Assembly (NCBI GenBank): GCA_002633025.1
Contig: NMRB01001824.1
Coordinates: 33,725 to 97,724 of the forward strand
From: Notospermus geniculatus
Taxonomy: Eukaryota > Nemertea > Pilidiophora > Heteronemertea > Lineidae
Direction of reading: 5' to 3'
Length of the DNA stretch: 64,000 nt
The notes under the pieces are model-generated. The model had not been told where the DNA came from. It worked only from the letters and a program-made list of their open reading frames with translations, and did no database searches. The position numbers and the translations under genes were made by a program. Shown here piece after piece: positions 30,737 to 42,701 of the stretch. The first letter of the stretch is position 1, and every line of letters begins with the position of its first letter.

Positions 30737-32208
30737 ATCCAACAGGATAGGTCACAGCCACTTACAACGAAACTTCATAACATTCGGGCCGTGAGCTCAG
30801 CTGAGAAAAACATGGCATTCAGCAAAATAGCAAATCGCTCATGGCTCGAAATAGTTCCAGATTTTATATACAGACACTGTAAAATCCGTCATTTTCAAGA
30901 CAGGCAAAATGTACACCATATCTGCACACAAAGTTCCAATTTCATTCAACAAACAAAACAAATTTTTGGGTGACCGACTTCTAATAAGCACAACATCATT
31001 CCCCTTCCCCCCCCCCACGCCACAAGACTCCCAGAAAATAAAGGATTTTACAGAATTCAACACATTCTTTTAAGGGCAACATGCAATCTATAAATTTATA
31101 CATATAAATTATCCGGGTATAGGTTCATTTACAGGATTCGTTTCCTCAACATTTTGGAGAGGTCATTTTGTAAGAAACATTTTCCATCGTCCATTTTTCA
31201 TATTTACATATTTTTTTTCAACAATAACCATCAACGGTGAAAGATAACAGAAAGGTCAAAGTCACAAGAGGTCAAGGTCAGACAAGAGAATGTCAAGGTC
31301 ATTGAAGAGGTCAAGGTCATCATCAATATGTCCCAATCAAATTAGCAGTCACAGATGTCTCTTTTGCCACTTCTTTATCTTTATTCTTAGTTGCACGGAC
31401 ACCCTGACGAACAAAGTCTTGCCCAGGAAACAGCAAATGAATAAAGTGTGGCCTTGAAATGACAAAACTTAAAAGCAAATAAGTAAAACAGTAAAAGCAG
31501 TGAAATTTTGACATAAAAACACATTCTTCAAAAGCCTATGATTTTGGCGAACAGCAAAGCTTTATTACAGGTACAAATGTCTGATACTATTTTGCATCTT
31601 TCGCTGGGAAAATCCAACGAAGACGCAATAATATTTCTTGGTTAAAATTTCTGAAAGTGAAAAATCATCTCACTGCATGGATGTTGATCAGAGACTGAAG
31701 GATGCCAATCAAAATACTGCTATAAATAAACGTCCACGGACCACTCACGAGATTTTGAATACGTTACGATCTCTGCTGCAGTTTGATGCAGCAATACTTT
31801 AGACGAACACCGAGCCCTACATGACAAAACCACACGCAAGGCCTTCAAAAGCAAAAACAATCAACGGAAAAATAGAATATATGGACGCTGTAAACTTTCC
31901 AAAACAAAAATCAGATACAAAAGTCAATTCTTTCGTAGGAAGATTCAACAATTTGGAAAAGGTTCGCTGGAAAGTTGCGACTAGATTTTACGTTGCATCT
32001 CAAACTACCGTTCTAATTCACCGCATTTTTCGAACCCTCTAAAAATCCCTTATTTAAATGTTTTCTCTCCTCAAACATATATTATGGTCCCCTATGAGAG
32101 TCAACGACTCAATATGCGCACACCGCAGACGACTGTTGGCCGAATATTTTTCAAGTGCACAAAACAGAAAGACACGAGTTACGTCACCACAACACGGTGG
32201 TTTTCTTA
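30737..32208. other. DLGAP 3' UTR and intergenic
   Basis: No coding exon was recognised. On the minus strand, an AATAAA (31561-31566) lies about 640 bases past the DLGAP stop and could end that transcript. A direct GGTCAAGGTCA-type cluster is at 31250-31320. Confidence 0.4.
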
Positions 32209-32496
32209 TCAGTTTGTTTGCGTCGGCGCGTGCGGGTCAGCGACGAATATCTCCACCTCGTCGTTCGACTGACTGTTCATTCGCTTCCTTCGCGCCACTC
32301 TCTTCGCCTCCATTAAACGTTTTCGTGCCTCCTCGCGTGCCTTGTCCCGATCAGCCGCTGATTTTGTCTTTGTTGGTTTCGGCGTTATATTCCCGCGCGT
32401 CGTCTTCGGCCGTGCACCACCCTTCGTTTCCGTGTTCGTCTGACTGCCATCGATTGACTTCTGACTGGATGAACTTAACGTTCTCTTGACCGTCAC
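32209..32496 (-). CDS. DLGAP last exon
   Basis: Acceptor TCATCTTTGTAG, then V-T-V-K-R-T in phase 0. 95 residues to TGA. Highly basic helix EEARKRLMEAKRVARRKR near the end, as in the family. Confidence 0.9.
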   Translation of the reverse strand: MTVKRTLSSSSQKSIDGSQTNTETKGGARPKTTRGNITPKPTKTKSAADRDKAREEARKRLMEAKRVARRKRMNSQSNDEVEIFVADPHAPTQTN

Positions 32497-35400
32497 CTAC
32501 AAAGATGACAAAATGTCAATGTTTTTTTCTACTCACAAGGTTTCTGGAGAGACTCAGGTAATAATGTGAAACACCTATGGAATCTACGCTTGTAGTGCAT
32601 GTAGTGTCTTCGGAAACTAAGGACAAGTCTTAAGGTGCCTACAGGTCGACATTGCATCTTGAAGCAACTCGCGGCAACTAGCTTTCCGGCGATGGAAGCA
32701 ATAGACTCTATCACTCCAAAAGAGCGCAGCACCTGACGGGACAGCGTCATGACGTCCCACATGTCATTTCTGAACGTATGACGTGACTCGAAAAAAAATC
32801 CGGTTGTTTCAGCGATCATGACATTGTGAAACAATCTGATTTTTTTCCATCTCGCCTCAAAACATCATGAATGACGTGCGGGACGTCTTGGACGTTGTCC
32901 CGTCAGGTGCTGCACTCTTTTAGAGGAATATCCTGTATTCAGAGTGACTGATCAGTTGCCGATTTTGTCGACCTGAGCGCGCTTGCGTCTCCGTGCAACT
33001 CCCGGATCCGCTAGTTGAGGGTGCTGTTAAAGGAACTGTCGCTGAAATGTCTAAGCTGCAGGTAAGGCTATCATTGTGTACTGGTATTCGAGAGAGACTC
33101 TGGAATATTTTAGTCTTACCACTTTGACAATCTCCTTCCAATTATTATTTTTCATTTCGTTAATATCTTGGAACATGCTGTGTACATCTTCGACTTGTAA
33201 TGAGACCATGTCCCAAAACCCTGCCAGGTCCTCACAGGTCGTCTGGCGGGATTCATTTGGATCTGGTGTCTGGAAGAAGACGGAAAAATGTACATGGTAA
33301 AAAATTTATCAAGCGAGGAATGCAAAATATAGATTTAAAAGATTTGCAGAAAAAGTGTTGTGATAGAAAGGGAAGCCAAGGGAAAGTACACAAAACTCTA
33401 CAGTACAGATTGGTCAGTCCATCCAACCCATGACGACACTTAACCTTGTTTAACCCAATAGAGCCACATATTGTTTTTGCAGTTTCCATCTCCAGCTTTC
33501 ACCGCCCTGAACCGCCACAAAATGCGACTGCATTAAGCTGAACAGAGAACAGTATAATGAGTCAAGGCGGTTTGTGGTGGTATCGGCAGATTGTGGCGCT
33601 GCCGGCAGTGATTGGTGATGGTGATTTTTGTCAAAAAGTGGGCGTGGTATTCTGGGCGGCTCACGGCAGGGAAATTTAGGGCGGCATGGGCTCTATCGGG
33701 TTAAAATCCATCTTGGGAGGGTACACGGCAAACACTGACCTGCATCATCTCAGGGTGGATCCCGGCAGGACTAGGGGTTCTCCCACAAAATTTAAAATCT
33801 AAATGCTCCGAGATGTGGTTTCTCCGAGATGCAATTTCTCGCCAACTGCGACAAAAATCATTGGTTGCCGAGACCAGGGGAGTCCAGACTCCTTGGATCA
33901 GTGCCTGGATCACACTTACCAAGTTCTGACGACAAAGACCTTTGAACTGTTCAAACTTTTTCGTTATTAATAGATTAGCTTTTCCTATTGCTGCCCTGAG
34001 TTTCCCACACGCTGAAAGAAAAGAAAATATGGAGTTAAAACGTTTATTGTGTTGGCCCATAGATGTCAGCACTCGTGTCTGCCCTAACCAAACGGATCTC
34101 ATGTCTGCTCGGAGTCACATATGCGGGCAAGTTCATTGATTTTCCAATGGCTATGTGCCATATACCATTAACTCCATTACAGTGTATAACACTAACAGTC
34201 TAATAGTATGTGAGTGCGTGTATAACACTTCTATACAATGTATTGTAAATGTGTGATGGGAAATGTATCTGAATAACCAGGGCTCCATCCCGAAACATCT
34301 GGGTCAATGCTAATGCTCCTCCCCACGCATTTCTCACTGTGTCAGAGCGCTAGGGACCATAATGACCTGGATTCTCAGGATGCCAGGGGTGGGTGCATAG
34401 AAACTCCGCTAGTGCTTCGATAGCCTATCGGTGTTAAAATGCATGGGAAAATGTACAGCACTGTCGGCAGATGGGCTCCGTTAGCGCTAGCGGAGTTTCT
34501 ATGCGGTCATCTCCAGTAGAGGCTCGTGCAGTGAGGCGTGAGGGGAGTATACATGTAAGCAAGAAAGAGGTCAGGGCAATGTAATTCTTAGATTTATATG
34601 GTACAATTGAGCCTTTAAGTGAACAGCCCCTTTGCCCAATGGTGTATAAAGCTACCGGTAATAGGCTACTACCATATTTAGTGCTCATCTGTCGATTCAG
34701 AATTTTTTTGGAGTTCAATGCGGAATTCCAGTTGCGAATTTACAATTCCTGCAATTGTTGTAATGGGTCAATCGCAGCACTTACAAAGAGGGCCCACTTC
34801 CTAGGTCACGAGGTCAAGGTCACAGGGCTCTGATTGCCTCTTGACCTAATTTTGCCCTCAATCTCGCCAGTCAGTGTTTCCAAGTTGGCAGAAAATGTAA
34901 ACTGGATGGAATCCCGCCGTAACAATGTCATTCCCTCTATGTTCGGTTCGATTGCCAAGCCTTGGCGCCCTCTATTTCTACCTACCTTCTTCATAAACAC
35001 CTGGGTCTTTTTCTAACGTTTGTAGATCCTCCTCTGCCTGGGCGCACAGCACTTCGATCGCCGTCCTCTCCCGTCGTACCACGTCAAGGAAATAATTGCC
35101 GTCCTGAAGAAAACAACAAATCAGAATGAGGCTTGTGGTCATGTGACAGCAGATTGACCAATCACATATTATCTCACGAAACCCGAGGGGTGCACTGGGT
35201 GACCTTCAAAAACAATCAAGCCTTTTACATTCATGTGCAGTGCACCTTTTAAGCGAGAGTCTTCGGTATACTGTGGAATGAATTATACCAGAACTAATGT
35301 CAGGCACAGGAAATAGGGCAATATTGCAAAACACTTCTATTTCCCCAATCAGTGTGTCATTCAGTTTTTGTCTCATTATACTGGTAGTCATTTAATGCTT

Positions 35401-36647
35401 GGCATAGCATGTACAGAATGACATGGCTGTTATCACTCCAGTCATGAAGAAATGGACCCAAGGAGGTCTTGATCCACGGAAGGAAATATAACATCCCGCT
35501 CCTGTGTATGTCCCAGAGCTCCTTCCATCCTACAGTCCCGGTGAATCTCTGAGGTGCGGAGATAAATGTCTCCTTGAGATCCCCAGGTACCGCCTGGCGG
35601 CGTACAGTGGCAGGATTCTCAGTCCAGGCAGCCCGACTGAGGGATGAACTCAGTGATGAACTGCAGTGTTTCTGCCAGAGGAGGGACGGGGATGCCCGCC
35701 CCCCCCCCTTAAAAAGTCAAAATCTGTGTTTTTGACCAAGAATTCTGTCAAATTTTCTCTTTATCCCCGATTAAAGCATTTCTGGCAGAAACACTGACTG
35801 CGGAAGACTTCGCTACCGGACATTTTCAGGCATGATCTGAAGACCCACCTCGCTGGGACTTATTCCAAGAGCTCATTTAGTGCTCATCTGATCCTCTCAG
35901 AGCAGTTGAGATAAGAACATGGCAACTCGGCCGGGAATCGAACCTACGGCCACCCAGACTCTAGTCAGACGCTCAACCCACTGCGCCACCGCACCCTCCA
36001 GAAACCTACCTTGACGACCGATTTATCCTCCGTGCTATCTGAATCAGGGATCTGGCTCGGTTCCGTCGTTATCACAACATGTTTATCACTACCAGCGCTA
36101 CTCAATCTATTCGCAAGGTCCGTACAATTGGTCGCGAACGGCTGACGCGAAATGACCATATTCTGCGGCGGTTTCGTGACAGTCCGATCTGCCGTCTGTG
36201 ACCCAGTGACAAACACGTCATCGTCCTGAGTCAACGAATTCCGCAAAGCATTACTGTTGACGTTGGTGTCTGCCAAGCACACATGTCCATTCACCTCCAC
36301 GATCTGCCCATTGGCTTCAATTTTTACTCCATCAGCTTTTAGACTAGACGTTGTACTTTTATTTATAGCATTTTTCTCCGACTTAACATCGTCTGGCGAA
36401 TGTGTCGTATATTTATTGCCCGAATTATATCCACTAAGCGCACAACTTAGATGAACGTATGACTGGACTTTGCCCGATTCGTCACGGTCCGTTTGTGCCG
36501 CAATGTTCGTAAGTTCTGATTCAGAACTGCTTTGGTGGCGTGCTTTCTGCCCGATGGGGGCGCCGATGTTATCTTGGCTCAGCAACGTGTGTTTGGAGAT
36601 TGAACTTGAATGATGGCCGTTACCGCTGGCTATGGAAGGCTCGCTCC
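32209..36647 (-). CDS. DLGAP/SAPAP family scaffold, last five exons
   Basis: DLGAP (GKAP) proteins link PSD-95-type MAGUKs to Shank at synapses; DLGAP5/HURP is the mitotic relative. Five exons join in phase: 36010-36647, 34986-35103, 33920-34011, 33120-33269, 32209-32496. The first is a Ser/Thr/Asn-rich linker. The next three form the GKAP core: DGNYFLDVVRRERTAIEVLC, then GKLRAAIGKANLLITKKFEQ, then CEDLAGFWDMVSLQVEDV and MFQDINEMKNNNWKEIV. The last carries the basic C-terminal helix REEARKRLMEAKRVARRKR and NDEVEIFVADP. In vertebrate DLGAP1-4 the end is a PDZ ligand (QTRL). Here it is PTQTN, which lacks a hydrophobic last residue. The 5' exons were not recognised up to 64 kb. Confidence 0.92.
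32702..32937. mobile_element. TATCACTCCAAAAGA MITE, copy 2
   Basis: TAGACTCTATCACTCCAAAAG at the left. The right end is decayed (CTCTTTTAGAGGAATATCCT). Lies in the last DLGAP intron. Confidence 0.75.
33120..33269 (-). CDS. DLGAP exon, GKAP core
   Basis: 50 codons, phase 0 at both ends. Acceptor CTTCTTCCAG, donor GTG/GTAAGA. CEDLAGFWDMVSLQVEDV is the most conserved block. Confidence 0.93.
33920..34011 (-). CDS. DLGAP exon, GKLRAAIG block
   Basis: Acceptor TTTTCTTTCAG, donor TTG/GTAAGT. CGKLRAAIGKANLLITKKF then KGLCRQNL. Its first two bases complete GCG with the previous exon. Confidence 0.92.
34986..35103 (-). CDS. DLGAP exon, DGNYFLDVV block
   Basis: Acceptor TTGTTTTCTTCAG, donor GAAG/GTAGGT. 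Encodes DGNYFLDVVRRERTA .. LQTLEKDPGVYEE plus one base. Confidence 0.92.
35664..35796. mobile_element. hAT-like MITE, CAGTGTTTCTGCCAGAGG
   Basis: CAGTGTTTCTGCCAGAGG and TCTGGCAGAAACACTG termini. ACTG is repeated on both sides (35660-35663, 35797-35800). Related to 42146-42505 and 56861-56997. Confidence 0.8.
35925..35996 (-). repeat. tRNA-derived SINE head
   Basis: The minus strand reads GGTGGCGCAGTGGGTTGAGC (A box) and GGTTCGATTCCCGGCC (B box). It starts 13 bases past the donor of the DLGAP linker exon. The SINE body may extend to about 35800, where it meets the hAT-like MITE. Confidence 0.7.
36010..36647 (-). CDS. DLGAP linker exon
   Basis: Acceptor ATTATCTTTCCAG, donor AAG/GTAGGT. 212 codons plus two leading bases. 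Rich in Ser, Thr, Asn and Asp, with SSSESELTN and a short duplicated IEANGQIVEVNGH. No fold is expected. Joins the GKAP exon at 35103 in phase 0. Confidence 0.85.
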
Positions 36648-37864
36648 CTGGAAAGATAATAAAGGAGATAGCATGAGAATCGTACACCACAAAGCTCCCT
36701 CATGCTTTGTTGGGGACCCAGAAGGGTCCTCTACCCGCAATAACAAATATCAAGTCATCAACTCTCGATGTAACATCAGTTTAAACCCTTTCCCTGCATC
36801 AGTGCTTGCACGGCACCATATGGAAGCTGGCGCCATCTATAATTCTGTAATCAAACTAAGAAAAGGTACTGTTAGTGTATCCTTGATTTTTCCTGCACGG
36901 GTATAGGCCTACTGACGAGATTTTTCACATACGCATCTAAACTTAAATTTAAGCATTTTATTTTCTTGGACTTTCATGGTTTTAAAGGACCTGGAGGAAC
37001 CCTGAAACATGAGTCGCCAAACTGAAAACTAAAGCACCTTCCGCACGACCTTCGTCAAGGCTAGAGGTGACAGATTCAATACTAGGCCACTCAGACCCTC
37101 GGCGGGTAAAAAGTGGCGATTTGGCGAGAGTTGGACTTGTGGCCTCTCAGACACAAGTCCAAGACGCTTGCCCACTGTGCCAATGCTCCCTGTCAAGCCT
37201 GTTCAGACTCGACCAAGCCTCGCTAGTATTTCACTAAGCTGGCAAAAGGACAAAGCCCCTTGGGAAAACAGTCACTTGGTTTTAACAGGTGGGAATAACA
37301 ATTTTATTTCATTTACAATCTAAGTTTATGTCCAGGACAGGAGAGTTTATTATGCCATAAAATTATGAATAATTAGATATGTGATATTCGTATCCAGACA
37401 TGTTTGATAATTCAATAAAGAACTTTTCACGCACATTCTGAATAAAAATAAGGATGATCATGGTATGACTCAGCTCAGGATATCCTGATCATGTATTGCT
37501 GTTTTTTTTAGAAATCATGATTCAACAACCAGCTGGAACCAGAAAAAAAACAGGCACAATTTGCCTTGAGGCATATGGGTGTTCTGGAATTCACGATTAT
37601 GTTTAAACTTGTTTCGTGAATTTCTGAAATTTATTGTCCGAACCACAACTAACTCAATTTGTTGTTAAAAAATTCCTTCCCACAAGACTATGCGTCAAAA
37701 GGCTTTTATATACCAAAACAAGAAAAGGACAAATTATCTGTGCCTTCCAGTTGATTAAATGACAGGCCTATTAGGGGTAGGGCCTATATGTCAGAAGTTC
37801 AAGTAATCAAAGCTCGGCCTAGCAAGCACCAACAAATCAGGCTGAATATGTAAAAGTATAACCT

Positions 37865-38005
37865 GATAATAAGCAAGAAGTCAATCTCCAGAATTCATGA
37901 ATTTTCGACCCCAATCGGGGTCTTTTCTAGAGTTTCAGATTGTAAAGACCCCAGTTGGGGTCGAAAATTCGTGAATTCTGGAGATTGACTTCTTGCTTAT
38001 TATCA
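37865..38005. mobile_element. palindromic element, GACCCCAATCGGGGTC type
   Basis: GATAATAAGCAAGAAGTCAA..CCAGAATTC at the left, GAATTCTGGAGATTGACTTC..GCTTATTATC at the right. Inner GACCCCAAT and ATTGGGGTC-like arms. Same family as 24930-25085. Confidence 0.85.
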
Positions 38006-38259
38006 TTTTGTGTGTCAATTTTGTGCCATTCTGTATCTTAAAAGTAACCTGACGCTAAAGATAAAAAGATGAAGCCCACTCAAAAGGACATTCTTCTTAC
38101 TCATATTTTTCATAAGTGCACAGTACCAGGATGGGAAAACCGCAATTTTGATACCATTATGATGAAACCACTCAAGCGGAACAGAGCCTATGATCGTCCT
38201 CAAGACAAACCTTGGCTTTTTATTCTTCTCCGCTGGCCTTCAAATGACACAGGCCTAGG

Positions 38260-38509
38260 AAAATGCAGGGATTGACATAAGCCAAGGCCATTTTCCAAAA
38301 CACCCTTGCTGGCCCTCTAAAGTGTCCAGGGCCATGGCTGGCTGACCCTTGGCCTATTGTGTGCCTTCATTTGATAAATGTGATAATAAACCGGGTCTAG
38401 CTGAAATTGACCATCCGTGACCTTGGACAACAATCACTTTGGATTAGAATAGACGGCCAGCAAGGGTGTTTTGGAAAATGGCCTTGGCTTATGTCAATCC
38501 CTGAAAATG
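38260..38509. mobile_element. hAT-like MITE, perfect 49-bp arms, 6-bp duplication
   Basis: Body 38266-38503, CAGGGATTGACATAAGCCAA.. with perfect arms to CTTGCTGGCC. AAAATG is at 38260-38265 and 38504-38509. Recent insertion. Confidence 0.9.
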
Positions 38510-38977
38510 GCTCGTAAGACGAGTGAATGGTAGAAATAAAGGCCTAGGGTTAAATGAATTACTCTACATAACAAAGTATTTGCGATTGTAGGTGAGAGAG
38601 TTGGTTGGAATGCAAAGATTTCTGTTAGGTACGGTACACGCAGTGTGTGTAAGCAGTAATGTAATAGCTCGGCGTAATTGAACATACAGCGCTGACATGA
38701 ATCCAGTTCCATGAGAAACAGACCTCAGGTTGGATGTTGAATTTTGGATGGCTGGGCAATGCCCGGCCAACTCCAGGGGCTCACAGCCAGACCTCATCAT
38801 TTGGAGGGAGCGAATTTAGAATCCCCAACCCCGATCAGTGGCCAAGGTCGTCGATTGACGGAATAAAAGCCGCATCGAATAATAGGATTTCCGTTGTGTG
38901 CCATGGAGCAGGCCTACGTCATTTCCGATCGGGGATTCTAAAGTTTTGCCGAAAATTTGTATGCTGCCAGCTTAGAT

Positions 38978-39112
38978 ATTGGGCCGTATGCAAGGGTCAG
39001 ACTTCAGCCAGACTTTCATTAAAGTCTGACTTTTCTCAATGCTTCAGGCATAGAGAAAGTCTAACTTCAGGTATACTTTAGGCTAAAGTCCAACGCAAGC
39101 ATACAGCCCATT
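38978..39112. mobile_element. GGGCCGTATGCA MITE with ATT duplication
   Basis: Body 38981-39109, ends GGGCCGTATGC and GCATACAGCCC. ATT flanks both sides. The interior has AGTCTGACTT/AAGTCTAACTT words. Confidence 0.75.
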
Positions 39113-40206
39113 GGTAGTCATTCAGGTCTTAGTTGAAATACCACAGTAAAGTGCGCTGCCAAAGGACACACCAAATCCAAAACACTGCAAAGAATTAGTA
39201 CTCACTTTCAATGTGCTCAAAAAATGAAATCATTTGAGCAACTTGGCCACTTGTTCTTCGTGCCAACATCGCCATTGTGTCTACGATTTGAAACAATTAA
39301 CAAAGATCCAAAAATTCTTCGACCGATATTCCTCAAAAAATATTGTGTACTTCCAGAACCAGCACTCCAACACGCATGAAGGACGGTATTTGTCCTGTGA
39401 CAGTAGGAAGAGGAAAACGTCACGGTTTCCTGAACACAATATCTCAGTCACGCTTTCTTCCAGGAAAACTTCAATGGAGACAACATGCAAAAGGAAACAA
39501 ATCAGCTGACTTCCTGAGAAAATTGTGAAATTCAATCCAGAATTTGTTTCTCCTCCAAAGTGGTAATCCTGAAAACTTCCAAACTGCACTTCCAATATTT
39601 TCCTAATATTTGACCAAGCTATAGGCCTACACTCCCAGGAGACCCTATCTTGTTGTTGTCAACTCCTCCAAGGAAGTCTGACCAACTCCCGGGCCTGCCA
39701 TAGCCGAACTGAACGTGTATCAACGCAGAGGCCTATGAATGACAAACGGAAGTCTACAGTTAGGGCGAACACAATGACCACAGACTGGCTGGCTAAAACC
39801 ACTTGACGTAGGCCTAGTTCCTGTGTATTCCTGAACACACACAATCTAATACCACAGGGTAAGAAATGTAAGTATAATTGTCATACTATTACAATCAGAT
39901 CTGATAAGTGTGTGAGGAACTAACACCCTGTACAACGAGACAGAAAAAACTTGTGCAAATGCTGTAGAATTTCCTACACAAACTGTGGTCAAGTTGACTT
40001 GAAATCACAAAAGTACATTGTACATAATTGGTATATATTTTAATGCCATTGTGATTATAATAGGTACAGAATTCATAGGTAATGTAACCTTGTTATAAGA
40101 GAAATCAATACAAAATCAATCATTATTGATCCCTCTGAATGGTTCAGAACACTTTTTAAAAGATTACCAAAGAGATTGGCACAAAACAAAGTCAGCGACT
40201 ACAGCA

Positions 40207-40709
40207 AACCAGTGACGGTCGTGCTAATTACCGTCCACCACCGTCTACCACCGTCCACCACCCTTTTTGTACTGTTATAGTACAGTCTTCCACCTCAAAA
40301 TTTATTTAAAACATCTTTTTCTTTATCTCTCTCTCAAACAATAATGTAAACCGCATCAAAATCGCTGACAGTATCACAAAATTTTCTGTTTTTTTTCATC
40401 ATCGATTCGTCAGCCAGCGCCACCATCGGGTGGTGAGTTCAAGAACTACATTGCCATCAAACCTGGTTCCACTGGCGTCCGAGGGTGGCGCTGATTGAAG
40501 AATCGTGGTGGTGGACGATGACAAAAAACAGAATATTCTCAGCGATTCTGATGCGGTTTACATTATATTTTGAGAGAAAGATAAAGAAAAGATGTTTTAA
40601 ATAAATATTGAGGTGGAAGACTGTACAATAACAGTACAAAAAGGGTGGTGGACGGTGGAGGACGGTGGTAGACGGTGGTGGACGGTAATTAGCATGACCC
40701 AACCAGTGA
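40207..40709. mobile_element. 485-bp Mutator-like foldback with 9-bp duplication
   Basis: The body, 40216-40700, has long arms. Outer termini CGGTCGTGCTAATTACCGTC and GACGGTAATTAGCATGACCC. Each is followed inward by a short GGTGGACGGT minisatellite, then by a TTGTACTGT..CTTCCACCTC arm. AACCAGTGA is at 40207-40215 and 40701-40709. A 9-bp duplication with long arms fits Mutator-like elements. Confidence 0.85.
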
Positions 40710-41357
40710 TGGCGTGCAAATCAGGGAAAGGTGCCAAATCAGCCAAAAAATAGACCCTTTTGCAAGAAAAATAGGGGGAAAGGTTCCAAAGTGCAGGAAG
40801 GGTTCAACTCTGAAGGGCTTAGATTCTTTCCAATGTCCTGTTTATTGTATTTACACATCAGTCATGCCAGTACAGGATATGTCACCTTGAGACCCAATCT
40901 TCCCCCAAACGTCTCAAGTCATAAAAGTGCTGACTCAGTGAATGTTTGCCGACCACTTAGGTGTGAATCAGTAAGGCCTATGGACAAATCATGACAATGT
41001 CTGATATTTACACGGCAACAGAACATTGTAATTGCTTAGTGATAATTTTATTTGAGAAGTTTAGTCAAATATGAGTCAACTATTATTGTCAAAGGATGGA
41101 AACATTGATTTTTTGGTCAAGTTTTGAATGATATCACTTGAACTTTGGCCCTCCACCCTGAGCAGGCCACAAAATGGCTAATCTGCAATCACCATTTTAT
41201 TTGCATAACATCTGTCACTTCCACCCATGAACTTATAATCCCCGATGATTTATTCTACTCATCTCCCATTGATCCACATCAAAGAAACGCCAGGATGCAT
41301 CACCACGGCAACGCTGAAGCAACAGGTCAAGAACGTGGAATAATTCATAAAACGTCC

Positions 41358-41755
41358 TCGTGGGAGTGTTCGTGTGGAGTGGATTGGCTCGGCGGCGGAT
41401 TCTGGGCTCAGACTGGTATGGCGGGGCGTGGTCCTGATGTGGGATGGCATCCTGTGAAGGTGGAAGTAAATCATCTCTGACAGTCTGAGGTGGCCCGACC
41501 GTCATCACGTGGGTAAGACTTCAGGTCAGTCAGAGTGGCCTAGTGCCAACAAAGGCACGTGTCACCGCAGGCGTTCTGGGTTCAATCCCAAGTCGGACCT
41601 ATTCTTCACGTCTTCGTGGGAGTGTTCTTGTTGAGCGGATTGACTCAGTGGTGGATGTGGGCTCAGACTGGTATGGCGGGGCATGGTCCAGATGCAGGAC
41701 GGCATCTTGTGAAGGTGGAAGTAGCTCTGAGGTGGCCCAAACTGTCACCATGTAG
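41358..41755 (+). repeat. duplicated block with SINE-like head between
   Basis: Two similar stretches (CGTGGGAGTGTTC .. CTCAGACTGGTATGGCGGGG .. GAAGGTGGAAGTA) lie about 255 bases apart. Between them is a tRNA-like head, GAGTGGCCTAGTGCCAA .. GGGTTCAATCCCA. Confidence 0.6.
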
Positions 41756-42140
41756 ACAAGTCTTTTGCCACTTTAGAGTCACCAATGGCGTAATTTTCTG
41801 AAGCAGTTTCTGAGAATGACGTGTTGAAGGCATTCTCATTCCGTTTTCTTGTCCTCTCAGGGTACCGTACCTAAACCTTCCTATCAGCAAACAGAGCCAT
41901 CGGCAACTCGTAACTCTCCCGTGAGCTTGCAAGCATTAGCATGATTGATGACCCAGCACTGAAGTTCAATGTCTCATTTAGCTCTGACCTTGGCATTCCG
42001 CGGTGATAGCCTGATAGCGTGAACGTAGCTGGTGGATATGCTAATGAAGGGTATCAGCCCTGAATTGATGGAGCAGGAGATTTGAATGATATGAAGGCAA
42101 GTCTTGTCTTTCTCCGAGCATGAGGCTGGAATATATGATC

Positions 42141-42510
42141 GGCAACAGGGTTTCCGCCGGAGGGTAAAATGGGTAAATTTCCTTACCCTTAAATTTTTCC
42201 AGGGTACGGATCCATACCCTCAAAAACGTTGGGTAACCATTTTTCCATGACATGCCGGATGAAACCAAACAACCGGCATGATCGGCGCGGAGATTTTATG
42301 CTTCAAAATGCGCCTAGGCTAACTAAAATGGCACCAAACATCATTTAATACCTTTCAAAAAATCAACAAAAACAAATTTTCAAAAAAAAAATTCCAAAAA
42401 TTTTTTTTTCAAAAACAATTTTTTTTCAAAAAAAAATTTTCAAAAAAAAAATTTTTCAAAAATTTTTTTTTGGTCCATATCCTTTTTTTTCTGACGGAAA
42501 CCCTGGGCAA
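42141..42510. mobile_element. hAT-like element with 5-bp duplication, A/T homopolymer core
   Basis: Body 42146-42505, CAGGGTTTCCGCCGGAGGG and TCTGACGGAAACCCTG. GGCAA is at 42141-42145 and 42506-42510. Long runs of A and T at 42355-42490. Confidence 0.85.
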
Positions 42511-42565
42511 GAAGGCATACTGAATGGAGAACTCAACTGAATGGCAAATACGGTATTATTTATCA

Positions 42566-42701
42566 GGGCTGGGTTGCACAAAACTCATGTTAGCGCTAAC
42601 TTGGTGTTAACGCTAACTTTATGTTAAATGACGTACAAAGACAATGGATTTTTACGTCATCTAACAAAGTTAGCGCTATCGTGTTTTGTGCAACCGGGCC
42701 C
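42566..42701. mobile_element. GGTTGCACAAAACTCATG MITE, copy 2
   Basis: Close to the copy at 13257-13415, including GTTAAATGACGTA..TTTTTACGTCAT. The right arm has a short internal deletion. Confidence 0.8.

Noticed and set aside
32209-32496. An independent short gene
   Set aside because: It begins at a splice acceptor and matches the DLGAP C-terminal helix in phase with the upstream exon.
40457-40702. Minus-strand ORF of 81 codons
   Set aside because: It lies wholly in the Mutator-like foldback arm.
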